A stretch of 64,000 bases of DNA from Clostridia bacterium. Its GTDB lineage: Bacteria; Bacillota; Clostridia; Christensenellales; Borkfalkiaceae. Of this stretch, positions 32,781 to 40,324 are shown piece after piece (the first letter of the stretch is position 1; the number at the start of each line of letters is the position of its first letter). The notes below the pieces were generated by a model. The model made no database searches. It was not told the DNA's origin and saw only the letters and a program-made list of their open reading frames with translations. The DNA lies in NCBI GenBank assembly GCA_017626495.1, contig JAGAIP010000005.1:124001-188000 (forward strand), given 5' to 3'. Both the position numbers and the translations under genes were made by a program.

Positions 32781-33379
32781 TTTCTCTGCTCCTCTGCCTG
32801 ACTTTTACGCAGGTACAGTGCTTCCAAGACGGATTTTCCCGCCCCGATCGCACGTTCCGTCGCTTTTTGCAATCCCTCTTCCGCGCGCACGACTTTCGTC
32901 TCTATGCCGAGTTGTTCCAGGGACGCCAGCGTGTACGTTCCCCTCATGTTTTCGACCTCCTCTCCCGAAAGATAGCGAGCCTCGAAGGTAACCATTCTGT
33001 CTTTTCCGTAACCGCACGCGTAATAATATCCTCTCCCCGCGTCGATCAGGGCGAGTACGTTGTCGTCACTCAAAGTATATGCAATCAGCTCGAAAGCGGT
33101 GATGGCGACGGATTTTTTATCTGCGCCGAGACAGAATCCCTTTGCGGTCGCGATGCCGATTCGGATTCCCGTAAACGATCCGGGACCGACGACGCAACCG
33201 ATATAGTCGCACTCTTTCACGGAACAATTCGCCTTCGCGAGCGTATCGTCAACGGCGTCCATGAGCATGACGGAATGTTGCAGCGCGCAATCGTTCAAAT
33301 GCGTAAGCGTTACCTCGTCTCCCTTTCTGCAAAGGACGGAGAGCGCCTTGGAGGATGTATCGAATACGAGATAATTCAT
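32777..33379 (-). CDS. tsaB: tRNA t6A biosynthesis protein TsaB
   Basis: A 200-residue TsaB, the inactive ASKHA-fold partner of TsaD in the complex that adds threonylcarbamoyl to A37 of tRNA. It has the N-terminal LVFDTSSKALSV and the signature VGPGSFTGIRIGIATAKG. Overlaps by ATGA with tsaE upstream and rimI downstream make co-translation likely. TsaD is not encoded in this window. Confidence 0.95.
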   Translation of the reverse strand: MNYLVFDTSSKALSVLCRKGDEVTLTHLNDCALQHSVMLMDAVDDTLAKANCSVKECDYIGCVVGPGSFTGIRIGIATAKGFCLGADKKSVAITAFELIAYTLSDDNVLALIDAGRGYYYACGYGKDRMVTFEARYLSGEEVENMRGTYTLASLEQLGIETKVVRAEEGLQKATERAIGAGKSVLEALYLRKSQAEEQRK

Positions 33380-33774
33380 AGCGTGATCTTTCTTTCCTCC
33401 TCGGAGATTTTTTCAATGACGACGCGCTTGCATCCGCTCGGCAAGAGCTCCTCTATGTTCTGCGACCATTCGATGAGGCATACGCCGTTTCCGTAAAAAT
33501 AATCGGTGAGTCCGAGCGCCTCCGCCTTGTAGCCGTCGATGCGATAACAGTCGTAATGATACAATATCCCGTCGTAATCGTTCATGTACGCATAGGTGGG
33601 AGAAGTGATTTCCTCTTCGATTCCGAGCCCTTTCGCCACGCCCTTTGCAAAGACCGTTTTTCCTGCGCCCATATCGCCGTCCAACAGTACGATATCCCCC
33701 GGTTTGAGCGTCTTTGCATATGCTTCGGCGAGAGAGATCGTCTCCCCTGCGTTTTTCGTATAAAAAATTGCCAT
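33376..33774 (-). CDS. tsaE: tRNA t6A biosynthesis ATPase TsaE
   Basis: A 132-residue TsaE, the ATPase of the t6A complex. It has Walker A GDMGAGKTVFAKGVA, the SPTYAYMNDY motif and the HYDCYRIDG segment. I chose ATG 33774 (MAIFYTKNAGE) over the TTG two codons upstream. The -10 box ends eight bases before the ATG, so the transcript has essentially no leader and no ribosome site. It opens the tsaE-tsaB-rimI-hydrolase-murF chain. Confidence 0.94.
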   Translation of the reverse strand: MAIFYTKNAGETISLAEAYAKTLKPGDIVLLDGDMGAGKTVFAKGVAKGLGIEEEITSPTYAYMNDYDGILYHYDCYRIDGYKAEALGLTDYFYGNGVCLIEWSQNIEELLPSGCKRVVIEKISEEERKITL

Positions 33775-33782
33775 ACGCAACT

Positions 33783-33811
33783 ATTATAGTACGAACGGCA
33801 ATTTTTTGCAA
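33783..33811 (-). promoter_or_regulatory. Promoter of the tsaE operon, near-leaderless
   Basis: On the minus strand, TTGCAA (33811-33806), 17-bp spacer and TATAAT (33788-33783). Only eight bases lie between the -10 and ATG 33774. Confidence 0.75.
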
Positions 33812-33832
33812 TGGATTTATGGAGAAAAAAGA

Positions 33833-34402
33833 TTAGAATTTATTCAACAGCTTTTCCAATCTCTTGTAGAGCAGGAAGGTGAGAATACAGACGGATACGC
33901 TCTTGACGGCGTTGAAGAGGACGATCCACCAGATAGACGCATTGAAAAGCGCTATGCCGTCGAATCCGAACAGCGTTCCGAACAGAGGGAAATTGACGTA
34001 TCTGTTCATGAGAAGAGCCGCTCCGATCTGTACGAAACAGGCGGCGCCCATCGTGGCGAGCACCACGGGAATGCCCTTCTTGAAACGATATACGACGCTG
34101 GGAATGAGAATGAACGCCGTCGTCACGGTGAAGTTTGCGATTTCGCCGACGCCGCCCGTAGAAGAGGTGATCGCGCGAAGCGCTTCCTTGACGGCGCAGA
34201 CGAGAATGCCTTCCACCGGCCCGAACAGGAACGAGGACAGCAGAATGAATACGTTCCCGAAATCGAGTTTCAGAAAGGGAACCGCGGGAATGATGGGAAT
34301 CTCGACCCAGCTGATCGCGTAAGCGAGTGCGGCAAAGATCGCGATCTTTGCGATGCGTTTGGCGGAGAACAGTTCCTTCGCCTTGCTTTTTTGTTCTTCC
34401 AT
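33833..34402 (-). CDS. ribU: ECF transporter S component for riboflavin, RibU
   Basis: A 189-residue membrane protein with about six helices. It fits the S-component family (ISWVEIPIIPAVPFLKLDFG near the N-terminus, then SSFLFGPVEGILVCAVKE). The FMN riboswitch in its leader identifies riboflavin as the likely vitamin. It would dock on a shared ECF energising module encoded elsewhere. ATG 34402 is chosen from a longer frame that runs through the riboswitch; GGAGG lies 10 bases upstream. Confidence 0.93.
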   Translation of the reverse strand: MEEQKSKAKELFSAKRIAKIAIFAALAYAISWVEIPIIPAVPFLKLDFGNVFILLSSFLFGPVEGILVCAVKEALRAITSSTGGVGEIANFTVTTAFILIPSVVYRFKKGIPVVLATMGAACFVQIGAALLMNRYVNFPLFGTLFGFDGIALFNASIWWIVLFNAVKSVSVCILTFLLYKRLEKLLNKF

Positions 34403-34443
34403 TTGGCAAGAACCTCCGAAAAAAAATTCAGTATTCTTTGAAC

Positions 34444-34475
34444 AAAAAAACCGCCGCGAACACAGTTCGAGGCGG
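34444..34475 (-). terminator. Riboswitch-controlled terminator before ribU
   Basis: An 11-bp stem with one mismatch (34451-34461 with 34465-34475) followed by T7 on the minus strand. It lies between the FMN aptamer and the ribU start, so FMN binding should favour it and stop transcription. Confidence 0.88.
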
Positions 34476-34505
34476 CGAAAAGCCATATCGTATGCCTTAC
34501 GTCTT

Positions 34506-34611
34506 TTTCCATCCGGACTATACCGTCGGTTCGGGAATCTCACCCGATCGGGCCCCGAAGGGCTTCGCAGACTATACTGCCGGTGGGGAATCACACCCCG
34601 CCCCAAAGAAT
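34506..34611 (-). ncRNA. FMN riboswitch (RFN element)
   Basis: Read on the minus strand, the aptamer shows the conserved RFN parts in order: GGGGCGGGGTGTGATTCCCC, CACCGGCAGTATAGTCTGC, the central variable stem, GGTGAGATTCCCGAACC and GACGGTATAGTCCGGATGG. It binds FMN and controls the terminator at 34444-34475 and so ribU. Confidence 0.96.
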
Positions 34612-34622
34612 ATTGTACGTAT

Positions 34623-34651
34623 ACTATAACAAATTTCTATTTTCTTGTCAA
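34623..34651 (-). promoter_or_regulatory. Sigma-A promoter of the FMN riboswitch-ribU unit
   Basis: On the minus strand, TTGACA (34651-34646), 17-bp spacer and TATAGT (34628-34623). The -35 overlaps the glyA stop codon. Confidence 0.85.
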
Positions 34652-35898
34652 GCGATACAGTCGGCATAAAGCGGATATTTTTCGCAAAGTTTCGCAACTT
34701 CCGCCTTAACCTCTTCGAATGCGCTCTCCTTTTCGCGAATGATCTTCGCGATGAGGCGCGCGACCGTCCTTGCGTCCTCTTCCTTCATGCCGCGCGTCGT
34801 CATGGCAGGCGTGCCTACGCGGATTCCGCTCGTGACGGAAGGCTTTTGAGGGTCGCCGGGGATCGCGTTCTTATTGACCGTGATATGCACTTCGTCGAGC
34901 ATGGTTTCAAGCTCTTTTCCCGTAACGCCCGTCTCCGTCAGATTGAGGAGAATGAGGTGATTGTCCGTACCGCCCGATACCATGCGAATGCCGAGCTTTC
35001 CAAATTCGTCCGCCATCGCCTTTGCGTTGAGGACGATCTGATGCTGATACGCCTTGAATTCGGGGGTAAGCGCCTCCTTGAACGCGACCGCCTTTGCCGC
35101 AACGATGTGCATCAAAGGTCCGCCCTGTACGCCGGGGAAGATCGCCTTGTCGATCTGCTTTGCGAGGTACTCTTTGCACATGATGACGCCGCCGCGAGGG
35201 CCTCTGAGCGTCTTATGGGTAGTCGTGGTGACGACGTCCGCATAGGGAACGGGCGAAGGGTGTTCCCCTGCCGCGACGAGTCCTGCAATGTGCGCGATGT
35301 CGACCATCATGTACGCGCCGACCTTATCGCAGATCTCTCGAATACGCTTGAAGTCGATGACTCTCGCGTACGCGGACGCGCCCGACACGATGAGCTTAGG
35401 TTTGCATTCAAGCGCGATTTCTTCCATTTTATCGTAATCGATGCGTTCCGTTTCGGGATCGAGTCCGTAGGGAACGATATGGAAATATTTTCCCGAAATG
35501 TTGACGGGAGAACCGTGCGAGAGATGTCCGCCGTGCGCGAGGTTCATGCCCATAACGGTATCGCCTGGTTGCAGGAGGGCGAAAAATACGGCAAGGTTTG
35601 CGCTCGCGCCGCTGTGAGGCTGAACGTTTGCGTGCTCGCAGCCGAAAATCTGCTTTAATCTCTCTCTTGCAAGCTCTTCCGCCTTATCTACGAACTGACA
35701 ACCTCCGTAATAGCGGTGCGCGGGATAACCCTCTGCATATTTGTTGGTGAGATGACTGCCTGCGGCGGCGAGGACGGCAGGAGATACGAAGTTCTCGCTC
35801 GCAATGAGCTCGATGTTGCCCTGCTGACGGGCAAGCTCCTCTTCGAGCGCGGAGCAAAGCTCAGGATCGGTGTTGCGAATGGTGGAAAAATCAATCAT
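34648..35898 (-). CDS. glyA: Serine hydroxymethyltransferase
   Basis: A 416-residue PLP enzyme that interconverts serine plus tetrahydrofolate with glycine plus methylene-tetrahydrofolate. It has [33 protein letters not shown], the [16 protein letters not shown] region and PLP lysine in [14 protein letters not shown]. Full family length. It supplies the one-carbon pool also served by Fhs and MetH near the right end. It has its own promoter and runs to the ribU promoter with no terminator between. Confidence 0.98.
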   Translation of the reverse strand: MIDFSTIRNTDPELCSALEEELARQQGNIELIASENFVSPAVLAAAGSHLTNKYAEGYPAHRYYGGCQFVDKAEELARERLKQIFGCEHANVQPHSGASANLAVFFALLQPGDTVMGMNLAHGGHLSHGSPVNISGKYFHIVPYGLDPETERIDYDKMEEIALECKPKLIVSGASAYARVIDFKRIREICDKVGAYMMVDIAHIAGLVAAGEHPSPVPYADVVTTTTHKTLRGPRGGVIMCKEYLAKQIDKAIFPGVQGGPLMHIVAAKAVAFKEALTPEFKAYQHQIVLNAKAMADEFGKLGIRMVSGGTDNHLILLNLTETGVTGKELETMLDEVHITVNKNAIPGDPQKPSVTSGIRVGTPAMTTRGMKEEDARTVARLIAKIIREKESAFEEVKAEVAKLCEKYPLYADCIA

Positions 35899-35928
35899 TC
35901 TGATTCCCTCTTCAAATTATTTTTCTGT

Positions 35929-35958
35929 ATTTTATCATATGCCCTCGCCCGATGTCAA
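35929..35958 (-). promoter_or_regulatory. Sigma-A promoter of glyA
   Basis: On the minus strand, TTGACA (35958-35953), 18-bp spacer and TAAAAT (35934-35929). Confidence 0.78.
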
Positions 35959-36011
35959 ACGACTGTTCCTCCGTTTTCCGAATGGACGCGATATAAAACT
36001 TTACAGGCGAC

Positions 36012-36038
36012 AAAAAAGAGCGAACAAGTTCGCTCTTT
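36012..36038 (-). terminator. Terminator after the SufB-like gene
   Basis: A perfect GAGCGAAC/GTTCGCTC stem (36018-36025 with 36028-36035, extendable by AAA/TTT) followed by T6 on the minus strand. Confidence 0.85.
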
Positions 36039-36044
36039 CGTTTC

Positions 36045-36962
36045 TTATTTGAGGAATCCGTTGACGATCTGCGCCTCCGCCTCTTCCTCGGTCAAGCCCA
36101 GCGTCATGAGCTTGACGAGCTGTTCCCCTGCGATCTTGCCGATTGCCGCCTCGTGAATGAGCGCCGCGTCGACGTGATTTGCGGTCAGTTCGGGCTTCGC
36201 CGTCACTCTCGCCTCGTCCATGATGATGGCGTCGCACTCGGTATGTCCCGTGCATGCACTGTTGCCGTTCACGACGGAGACGAATTCCTGCACCGAACGA
36301 TCTCTCGCAACGGAACGGGAAACGACGGATGCGGACGCGCCTTCTCCGTTCAGATCGACGTTGAAGTAAGTTTTCGCATACTGATCGCCGTGCGTCATGA
36401 TCTTTTCCTTGACCACGATCGAACCGCCCTTTGCAACGTCTCCCTCCGTTCTTCTGTCCGTAGAGGAAACGCCCTTGATCTGCACCGTCTCCATTTCGAG
36501 ATAGCCGCCCTCGTCAACGTGAACGATCGTCGTCGGGTTGAGAATGCGTTCGCCCGTACCTTCTCCCTCTCCGTAATGTTTTTCCACGTATCTGACGCGC
36601 GCGTTCTTGCCGACGTAGAAAGTATGAATGCCGTCGTGTTCTGATTTCTGATTTCCGCAGTTATGAATGCCGCACCCTGCGACGATCAGAACGTCCGCAT
36701 CGTCTCCGATGTAAAAATCGTTATATACGGTATCTTCGAATCCCGTCTTGGTCAAGACGACGGGGATATGCACGCTCTCGTGTTTCGTGCCCGGTTTAAT
36801 GATGATATCGATGCCGGGTTTATCCGTCTTGGTCACGATGTCGATGTTTTCCGTCGTGCGCCTGCCTGCCTTTTCTCCGTTGGAACGGATGTTGTAAGCG
36901 CCTTCCGGAATCTCGTGCAGGTCGGCAATTTCCAAAAGCAATCTTTTCTGAATCTCGTCCAT
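36045..36962 (-). CDS. SufB/SufD-like scaffold of a minimal Fe-S assembly system (SmsB-like)
   Basis: A 305-residue member of the SufB/SufD beta-helix family, much shorter than SufB (~470). Its core includes GCGIHNCGNQKSEHDGIHTF and the C-terminal MDEARVTAKPELTANHVDAALIHEAA-type segment with conserved histidines. Paired only with a SufC-like ATPase and with no sufD, sufS or sufU, it matches the two-gene SMS (SmsCB) type described for anaerobes. It presumably assembles Fe-S clusters. It follows the ATPase gene by eight bases. Confidence 0.85.
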   Translation of the reverse strand: MDEIQKRLLLEIADLHEIPEGAYNIRSNGEKAGRRTTENIDIVTKTDKPGIDIIIKPGTKHESVHIPVVLTKTGFEDTVYNDFYIGDDADVLIVAGCGIHNCGNQKSEHDGIHTFYVGKNARVRYVEKHYGEGEGTGERILNPTTIVHVDEGGYLEMETVQIKGVSSTDRRTEGDVAKGGSIVVKEKIMTHGDQYAKTYFNVDLNGEGASASVVSRSVARDRSVQEFVSVVNGNSACTGHTECDAIIMDEARVTAKPELTANHVDAALIHEAAIGKIAGEQLVKLMTLGLTEEEAEAQIVNGFLK

Positions 36963-36970
36963 AGTTCACC

Positions 36971-37681
36971 TCAACCGATCTTAGGACAAGTTCCGCTCAA
37001 AAAGGCGGGGAGCACCTTGTCCTTACTGCCGTCCGCCGTAACGGAACCGCTTTCCAGCACGATTACCCTGTCCGCAATGTCCAAAATGCGTTCCTGATGG
37101 GAAATGATGAGAATCGAGCCGCTCGTAGAGCGATAGAGATTTTCAAACACTCTGATGAGGCTCTGAAAACTCCAAAGGTCGATTCCGGCTTCGGGTTCGT
37201 CCATGATGGAGAACTTCGTTCCGCGCGCGAGCGTCATGGCGATTTCGATGCGTTTGAGCTCGCCTCCCGACAGACTGCCGTTGAGTTCCCTGTTCACGTA
37301 ATCCCTTGCGCAGAGCCCGACCTCGGAGAGATAGTCGCACACCTTGCCCGTAGAGAGCTTTTTCCCTGCCGCGAGCGACATGAGATCCATGACGGTGAGC
37401 CCCTTGAATCGGACGGGTTGCTGAAAGGCAAAGGAAATGCCGGCTTTCGCTCTGTCCGTGATGGAATAGTCCGTAATATCCGTATCGTCCAGGTAAATTT
37501 TCCCCGAAGTGGGTTTGACGATGCCTGCAATGATCTTGGCAAGCGTCGATTTACCGCTTCCGTTCGGTCCCGTAATGACGATGAACCGTTCGTCGAGCGT
37601 CATGGTAATATCCTTTAAGATGGTTTTAACCTCTCCCTTTTCGTCGGGAACGGCGTAACCGATATGCTCTAATCGTAACAT
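36971..37681 (-). CDS. SufC-like ATPase of a minimal Fe-S assembly system (SmsC-like)
   Basis: A 236-residue ABC-type ATPase of the SufC family. Walker A is GPNGSGKSTLAKII, the Q-loop FAFQQPVRFKG, the signature SLSGGELKRIEIAM, Walker B FSIMDEPEAGIDLWS. The glutamate after the Walker B aspartate and the ISHQERIL histidine are as in SufC. ATG 37681 follows AAGGAG; a TTG six codons upstream overlaps that site. It forms the SmsC half of the SmsCB pair. Confidence 0.9.
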   Translation of the reverse strand: MLRLEHIGYAVPDEKGEVKTILKDITMTLDERFIVITGPNGSGKSTLAKIIAGIVKPTSGKIYLDDTDITDYSITDRAKAGISFAFQQPVRFKGLTVMDLMSLAAGKKLSTGKVCDYLSEVGLCARDYVNRELNGSLSGGELKRIEIAMTLARGTKFSIMDEPEAGIDLWSFQSLIRVFENLYRSTSGSILIISHQERILDIADRVIVLESGSVTADGSKDKVLPAFLSGTCPKIG

Positions 37682-37735
37682 AAAGTCTCCTTGTAACAAT
37701 CATAATACCCCGTTTTCAGCGGTATCAATCGGAAA

Positions 37736-39019
37736 TCAGTGCGTTTTATGCAAATGTCTCTGCATTTTCGGTATCTTGATGATGCGGAGCACGAGCGAGA
37801 TGAGCACCACACCCACGGCAATGCCTGCCGAGATGAGGACGGTGTTCGACGCGAACGCCCAGAACTGCTCCGTATTCTTGTTCATGAGGTGGAAAATCGC
37901 GTAGTACAGATGATAACCGGGGGCAAGCGGAAAGATACTCGGCGTCATATAGACGCTGACGAGATTTTTCCTGATCCTAGCCACGATTTCGCTGTACACG
38001 GACAATCCGAGCGACGAGAGAAACGCGATGAGAAAGTAATTCTCGAAACGGAACACGTTCTTACATAAGATCCAAAGTCCGTAACTGACGAGTCCGCCGA
38101 CGACGGAAAAGCCCATCTCCTTTAAGGGAACGCGGTATACGAAACAGAATCCGAGCGTACCCACAAGGCAAGTCGCGATCACGTCCGCCCAAAGCGGCGT
38201 TACGCCGTCGGGCGAAGGAGCAACGGGCAACCGCGTTCCGACCCAGAGCGAAAGGGAATAGCCCGCCACGATGGCGACGGCGGAGAGAACGGATTGCATG
38301 AACTTAAACAGGCTCGCGACGAGGTCTCCGCAAATGAGGTCTTGCAGCGCCGCCGAAAAGAGCACGCCCGTAATGAAGAGCATGATCGTTCCGGCATTGA
38401 TGGCGTCAAGGTTTTTTCCGAATCCGACGGCGCAAAGAAGCACGCTCATCATGCCGCTGAGAAAGGCGTCGAGCACGACGATCGCCGTGGAATTGAGAAT
38501 TTTCTTTCGGAACAGAATGTTGAGCCAGGCGACGGCAAACCCGATGATCGCGGCGCAAAAGGCGTCGAGAATCCCTCCGCCGAAGGTCACGGCAAATCCG
38601 CCCGCGCCGATGGGCATTCCGACGATGCGCATCCAGTCGAATCCGATCGGTCTGTCCGCAATCGCATGAAATTCCCGTTCCGCTTCTTCGAGAGAAGGTT
38701 TCTCCTTGCAAATTTTATCGACGAGCTTTGCAAGCTCTAAAAGTCCCGAAAGATCGACGGCGTTTTGATACACCCTGCGTATCTGCGTGGTGTGATAGCC
38801 GTCCGGCATTTTGACGGACGCCTGAATGAGAGACGGAATGGCAAAGGGTTCGACCTGCACCGCGCCGTAGGCGAGGCACACGCGAATCACCGTCGTTTCC
38901 ACGCGCTGGATCTGCGCCCCCTTTTCAAGGAGTTTTTCCGAAAGATCCATTGCGAGCGATACGATTCTGTCGGACGCGTAGAGCGCGGATTCCCCCTCTT
39001 TTTCAATGTAAACTTCCAT
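37736..39019 (-). CDS. Threonine/serine exporter family protein (ThrE-like, fused YjjP and YjjB parts)
   Basis: A 427-residue membrane protein with about ten helices. The N-terminal ThrE domain (~10-270) has SEKLLEKGAQIQRVETTVIR and the FGGGILDAFCAAIIGF region. The C-terminal ThrE_2 domain (~285-410) has LAPGYHLYYAI. It combines the two parts that are separate proteins in some bacteria. It probably exports threonine or serine or a small dicarboxylate. It has its own promoter and lies upstream of the Fe-S pair without a clear terminator. Confidence 0.88.
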   Translation of the reverse strand: MEVYIEKEGESALYASDRIVSLAMDLSEKLLEKGAQIQRVETTVIRVCLAYGAVQVEPFAIPSLIQASVKMPDGYHTTQIRRVYQNAVDLSGLLELAKLVDKICKEKPSLEEAEREFHAIADRPIGFDWMRIVGMPIGAGGFAVTFGGGILDAFCAAIIGFAVAWLNILFRKKILNSTAIVVLDAFLSGMMSVLLCAVGFGKNLDAINAGTIMLFITGVLFSAALQDLICGDLVASLFKFMQSVLSAVAIVAGYSLSLWVGTRLPVAPSPDGVTPLWADVIATCLVGTLGFCFVYRVPLKEMGFSVVGGLVSYGLWILCKNVFRFENYFLIAFLSSLGLSVYSEIVARIRKNLVSVYMTPSIFPLAPGYHLYYAIFHLMNKNTEQFWAFASNTVLISAGIAVGVVLISLVLRIIKIPKMQRHLHKTH

Positions 39020-39039
39020 AATTCCCTCTTAACGCCGAT

Positions 39040-39068
39040 AGTATAACAACTTTCTTGAAAAATGTCAA
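39040..39068 (-). promoter_or_regulatory. Sigma-A promoter of the ThrE-like gene
   Basis: On the minus strand, TTGACA (39068-39063), 17-bp spacer and TATACT (39045-39040). Confidence 0.85.
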
Positions 39069-39087
39069 AATAAAATGCAGCTCAAAT

Positions 39088-39116
39088 AAAAAAAGGGATC
39101 GCCTGCGGGCAATCCC
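39088..39116 (-). terminator. Terminator of the small transcription unit upstream of thrE
   Basis: A 9-bp stem with one G-U pair (39095-39103 with 39108-39116, loop CGCA) followed by T7 on the minus strand. It ends the transcript that starts near 39311. Confidence 0.85.
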
Positions 39117-39151
39117 CTTTCCTACGAACATGAATGATGAAAGGATTCAAC

Positions 39152-39223
39152 TTACACTCGATTCTCCGCTATGACACTTTCTGTCGGGAATCCCTGTCTC
39201 CTTATCTTCCTCGCACGGCTCAT
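39152..39223 (-). CDS. 23-residue basic mini-ORF inside the small transcript
   Basis: It encodes MSRARKIRRQGFPTESVIAE plus three residues. The start ATG overlaps the TGA of the preceding mini-ORF (ATGA), and AGGGG lies just upstream, though close. The first ten residues are strongly basic. It may be a micro-protein or may be chance within a structured RNA. No family is recognised. Confidence 0.35.
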   Translation of the reverse strand: MSRARKIRRQGFPTESVIAENRV

Positions 39224-39282
39224 CTTCCCCTGACGATCATATATTTGCTGTGTTTCCGTTGCTCGGAATCATCAAAATTCAT
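39220..39282 (-). CDS. 20-residue mini-ORF inside the small transcript
   Basis: It encodes MNFDDSEQRKHSKYMIVRGR. No ribosome site is seen upstream. The stop overlaps the start of the next mini-ORF as ATGA, the arrangement used by many coupled genes in this window, which is the main reason to record it. Function unknown. Confidence 0.3.
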   Translation of the reverse strand: MNFDDSEQRKHSKYMIVRGR

Positions 39283-39317
39283 ATTCTGTTTTGAAAGGAT
39301 CTTCCTTTCATGATGTT

Positions 39318-39346
39318 ATTTTATCACAGAAACCCTCTTATGTCAA
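39318..39346 (-). promoter_or_regulatory. Consensus promoter of the small transcription unit
   Basis: On the minus strand, TTGACA (39346-39341), 17-bp spacer and TAAAAT (39323-39318). The -35 is partly inside the loop of an inverted repeat (39330-39354). Confidence 0.85.
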
Positions 39347-39354
39347 GAGGGTTT
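39330..39354 (-). terminator. Hairpin after the tyrosine phosphatase gene, embedding a -35 box
   Basis: A perfect 10-bp stem (39330-39339 with 39345-39354, five-base loop). The tail is only TTTCTGTG, so termination may be weak. The downstream promoter's -35 occupies the loop and stem edge. Confidence 0.6.
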
Positions 39355-39364
39355 CCGATATTTT

Positions 39365-40177
39365 TTACGCTTTTTCCAAATATTTTTCACGCAGAATCGC
39401 GATGTCTTGATCGGTGATCGAAAGCTTCTGTTTGCAGTATTCGACGATGCTGCCGAACTCTTCCTTCAACATTTCCATGACGGAGAGCATATACCGTCTC
39501 TTTGCGTTCATCATGCCGAACAGCAGGGCGCGGAATTTCGGCATCGGCACGATCATCATGCCGAGTTTCTGCCAGATCCTCTTCCTTCTTTGGAAACGGT
39601 CGGAGAGGGTATAATCGAGAACGATGAGCTGTTCTTCCACGCCGAGCAACGATTCGATGAGCATGGCGCAGATGCCTGCCCTGTCTTTCCCCGCGCTGCA
39701 ATGCCAGAGGACGCATCCGGGTTCTTCCACGAGGATACGCAAAAACTTTGCGAGGCGGCTTTGCGGTTCTTCCTGCATGAAAATGGAGCGGTACATGGCG
39801 ACCATATACTTATCGACCGAACCGAACTCCTTCTTCACGCGCTCGCTCTCCTTCATCATCGTAAGCATCATGTTTTTCTCATGCGTGATGCCCACCGTTG
39901 CCGTGCAAAGCACGGGAAGATGAATGTATTCCGAACCGGGAATGGGCGTGTCGGGATACTCCCCCACTTCGGTGTCGATTCTCAGGTCGATCACCTTCGT
40001 CACGCCGATTTTTACGAGGCGGTCGATGGTCTTTTGGGGAAGATTATATAGCTTTCCGCTGCGAATCAGCGCTTCGTAGCGAATGGTCTTGCCGCCCTCC
40101 GCAGGCAGTCCGCCCAGGTCTCGCGTATTGAGTAATTTTTTCAGATGTAACGTTTCGATCTTATGTAAATTCTTCAT
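39365..40177 (-). CDS. Protein tyrosine/serine phosphatase (Y_phosphatase3 type)
   Basis: A 270-residue phosphatase of the DSP-like class found in bacteria. The catalytic P-loop is WHCSAGKDRAGICAM (CX5R). Upstream are NTRDLGGLPAEGGKTIRYEA and LIRSGKLYNLP, both characteristic of this family, plus DLRIDTEVGEYPD with the general-acid aspartate region. It could act on phosphotyrosine or on lipids such as phosphoinositides. The -10 box lies 11 bases before the AAGGAG-ATG, giving a very short leader. Confidence 0.9.
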   Translation of the reverse strand: MKNLHKIETLHLKKLLNTRDLGGLPAEGGKTIRYEALIRSGKLYNLPQKTIDRLVKIGVTKVIDLRIDTEVGEYPDTPIPGSEYIHLPVLCTATVGITHEKNMMLTMMKESERVKKEFGSVDKYMVAMYRSIFMQEEPQSRLAKFLRILVEEPGCVLWHCSAGKDRAGICAMLIESLLGVEEQLIVLDYTLSDRFQRRKRIWQKLGMMIVPMPKFRALLFGMMNAKRRYMLSVMEMLKEEFGSIVEYCKQKLSITDQDIAILREKYLEKA

Positions 40178-40188
40178 ACTCCTTAGGT

Positions 40189-40217
40189 ATTATAACAAAT
40201 ATTTCTTATACTGTCAA
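40189..40217 (-). promoter_or_regulatory. Consensus promoter of the tyrosine phosphatase gene
   Basis: On the minus strand, a perfect TTGACA (40217-40212), 17-bp spacer and TATAAT (40194-40189). The predicted +1 is only about seven bases from ATG 40177. Confidence 0.88.
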
Positions 40218-40271
40218 TCACTATTTTATGGCAAGATTTTGACAAATTACTGATTTTTTCTCCCGTTTTTG

Positions 40272-40309
40272 CAAAAAAAAATACCCTGCAATCGGACGAT
40301 TGCAGGGTA
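40272..40309 (-). terminator. Terminator after the phosphoketolase gene
   Basis: A perfect stem of at least 12 bp (40282-40293 with 40298-40309) followed by ATTTTTTTTT on the minus strand, 16 bases after the stop. Confidence 0.9.
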
Positions 40310-40324
40310 AAATTACCGATTAAA

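Larger units (their letters stand above)
39088..39311 (-). ncRNA. Candidate ~220-nt small RNA or dual-function transcript
   Basis: A consensus promoter (39318-39346) and a strong terminator (39088-39116) bound a ~220-base transcript with no ordinary gene. Near its 5' end TGAAAGGA can pair with TCCTTTCA, either locally or with a second TCCTTTCAT near the 3' end. A TTCCG-AGCAA-CGGAA hairpin lies between. Two overlapping mini-ORFs are inside (39220-39282 and 39152-39223). I cannot match it to 6S, SRP, tmRNA or RNase P RNA by eye. Confidence 0.55.

Noticed and set aside
34403..34606. N-terminal extension of RibU
   Set aside because: It runs through the FMN riboswitch and terminator, which are RNA elements.
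36971..37735. Promoter directly before the SufC-like gene
   Set aside because: TTGATA is present, but only a 15-bp spacer reaches a TATTAT box, so I do not list it. Read-through from thrE is as likely.
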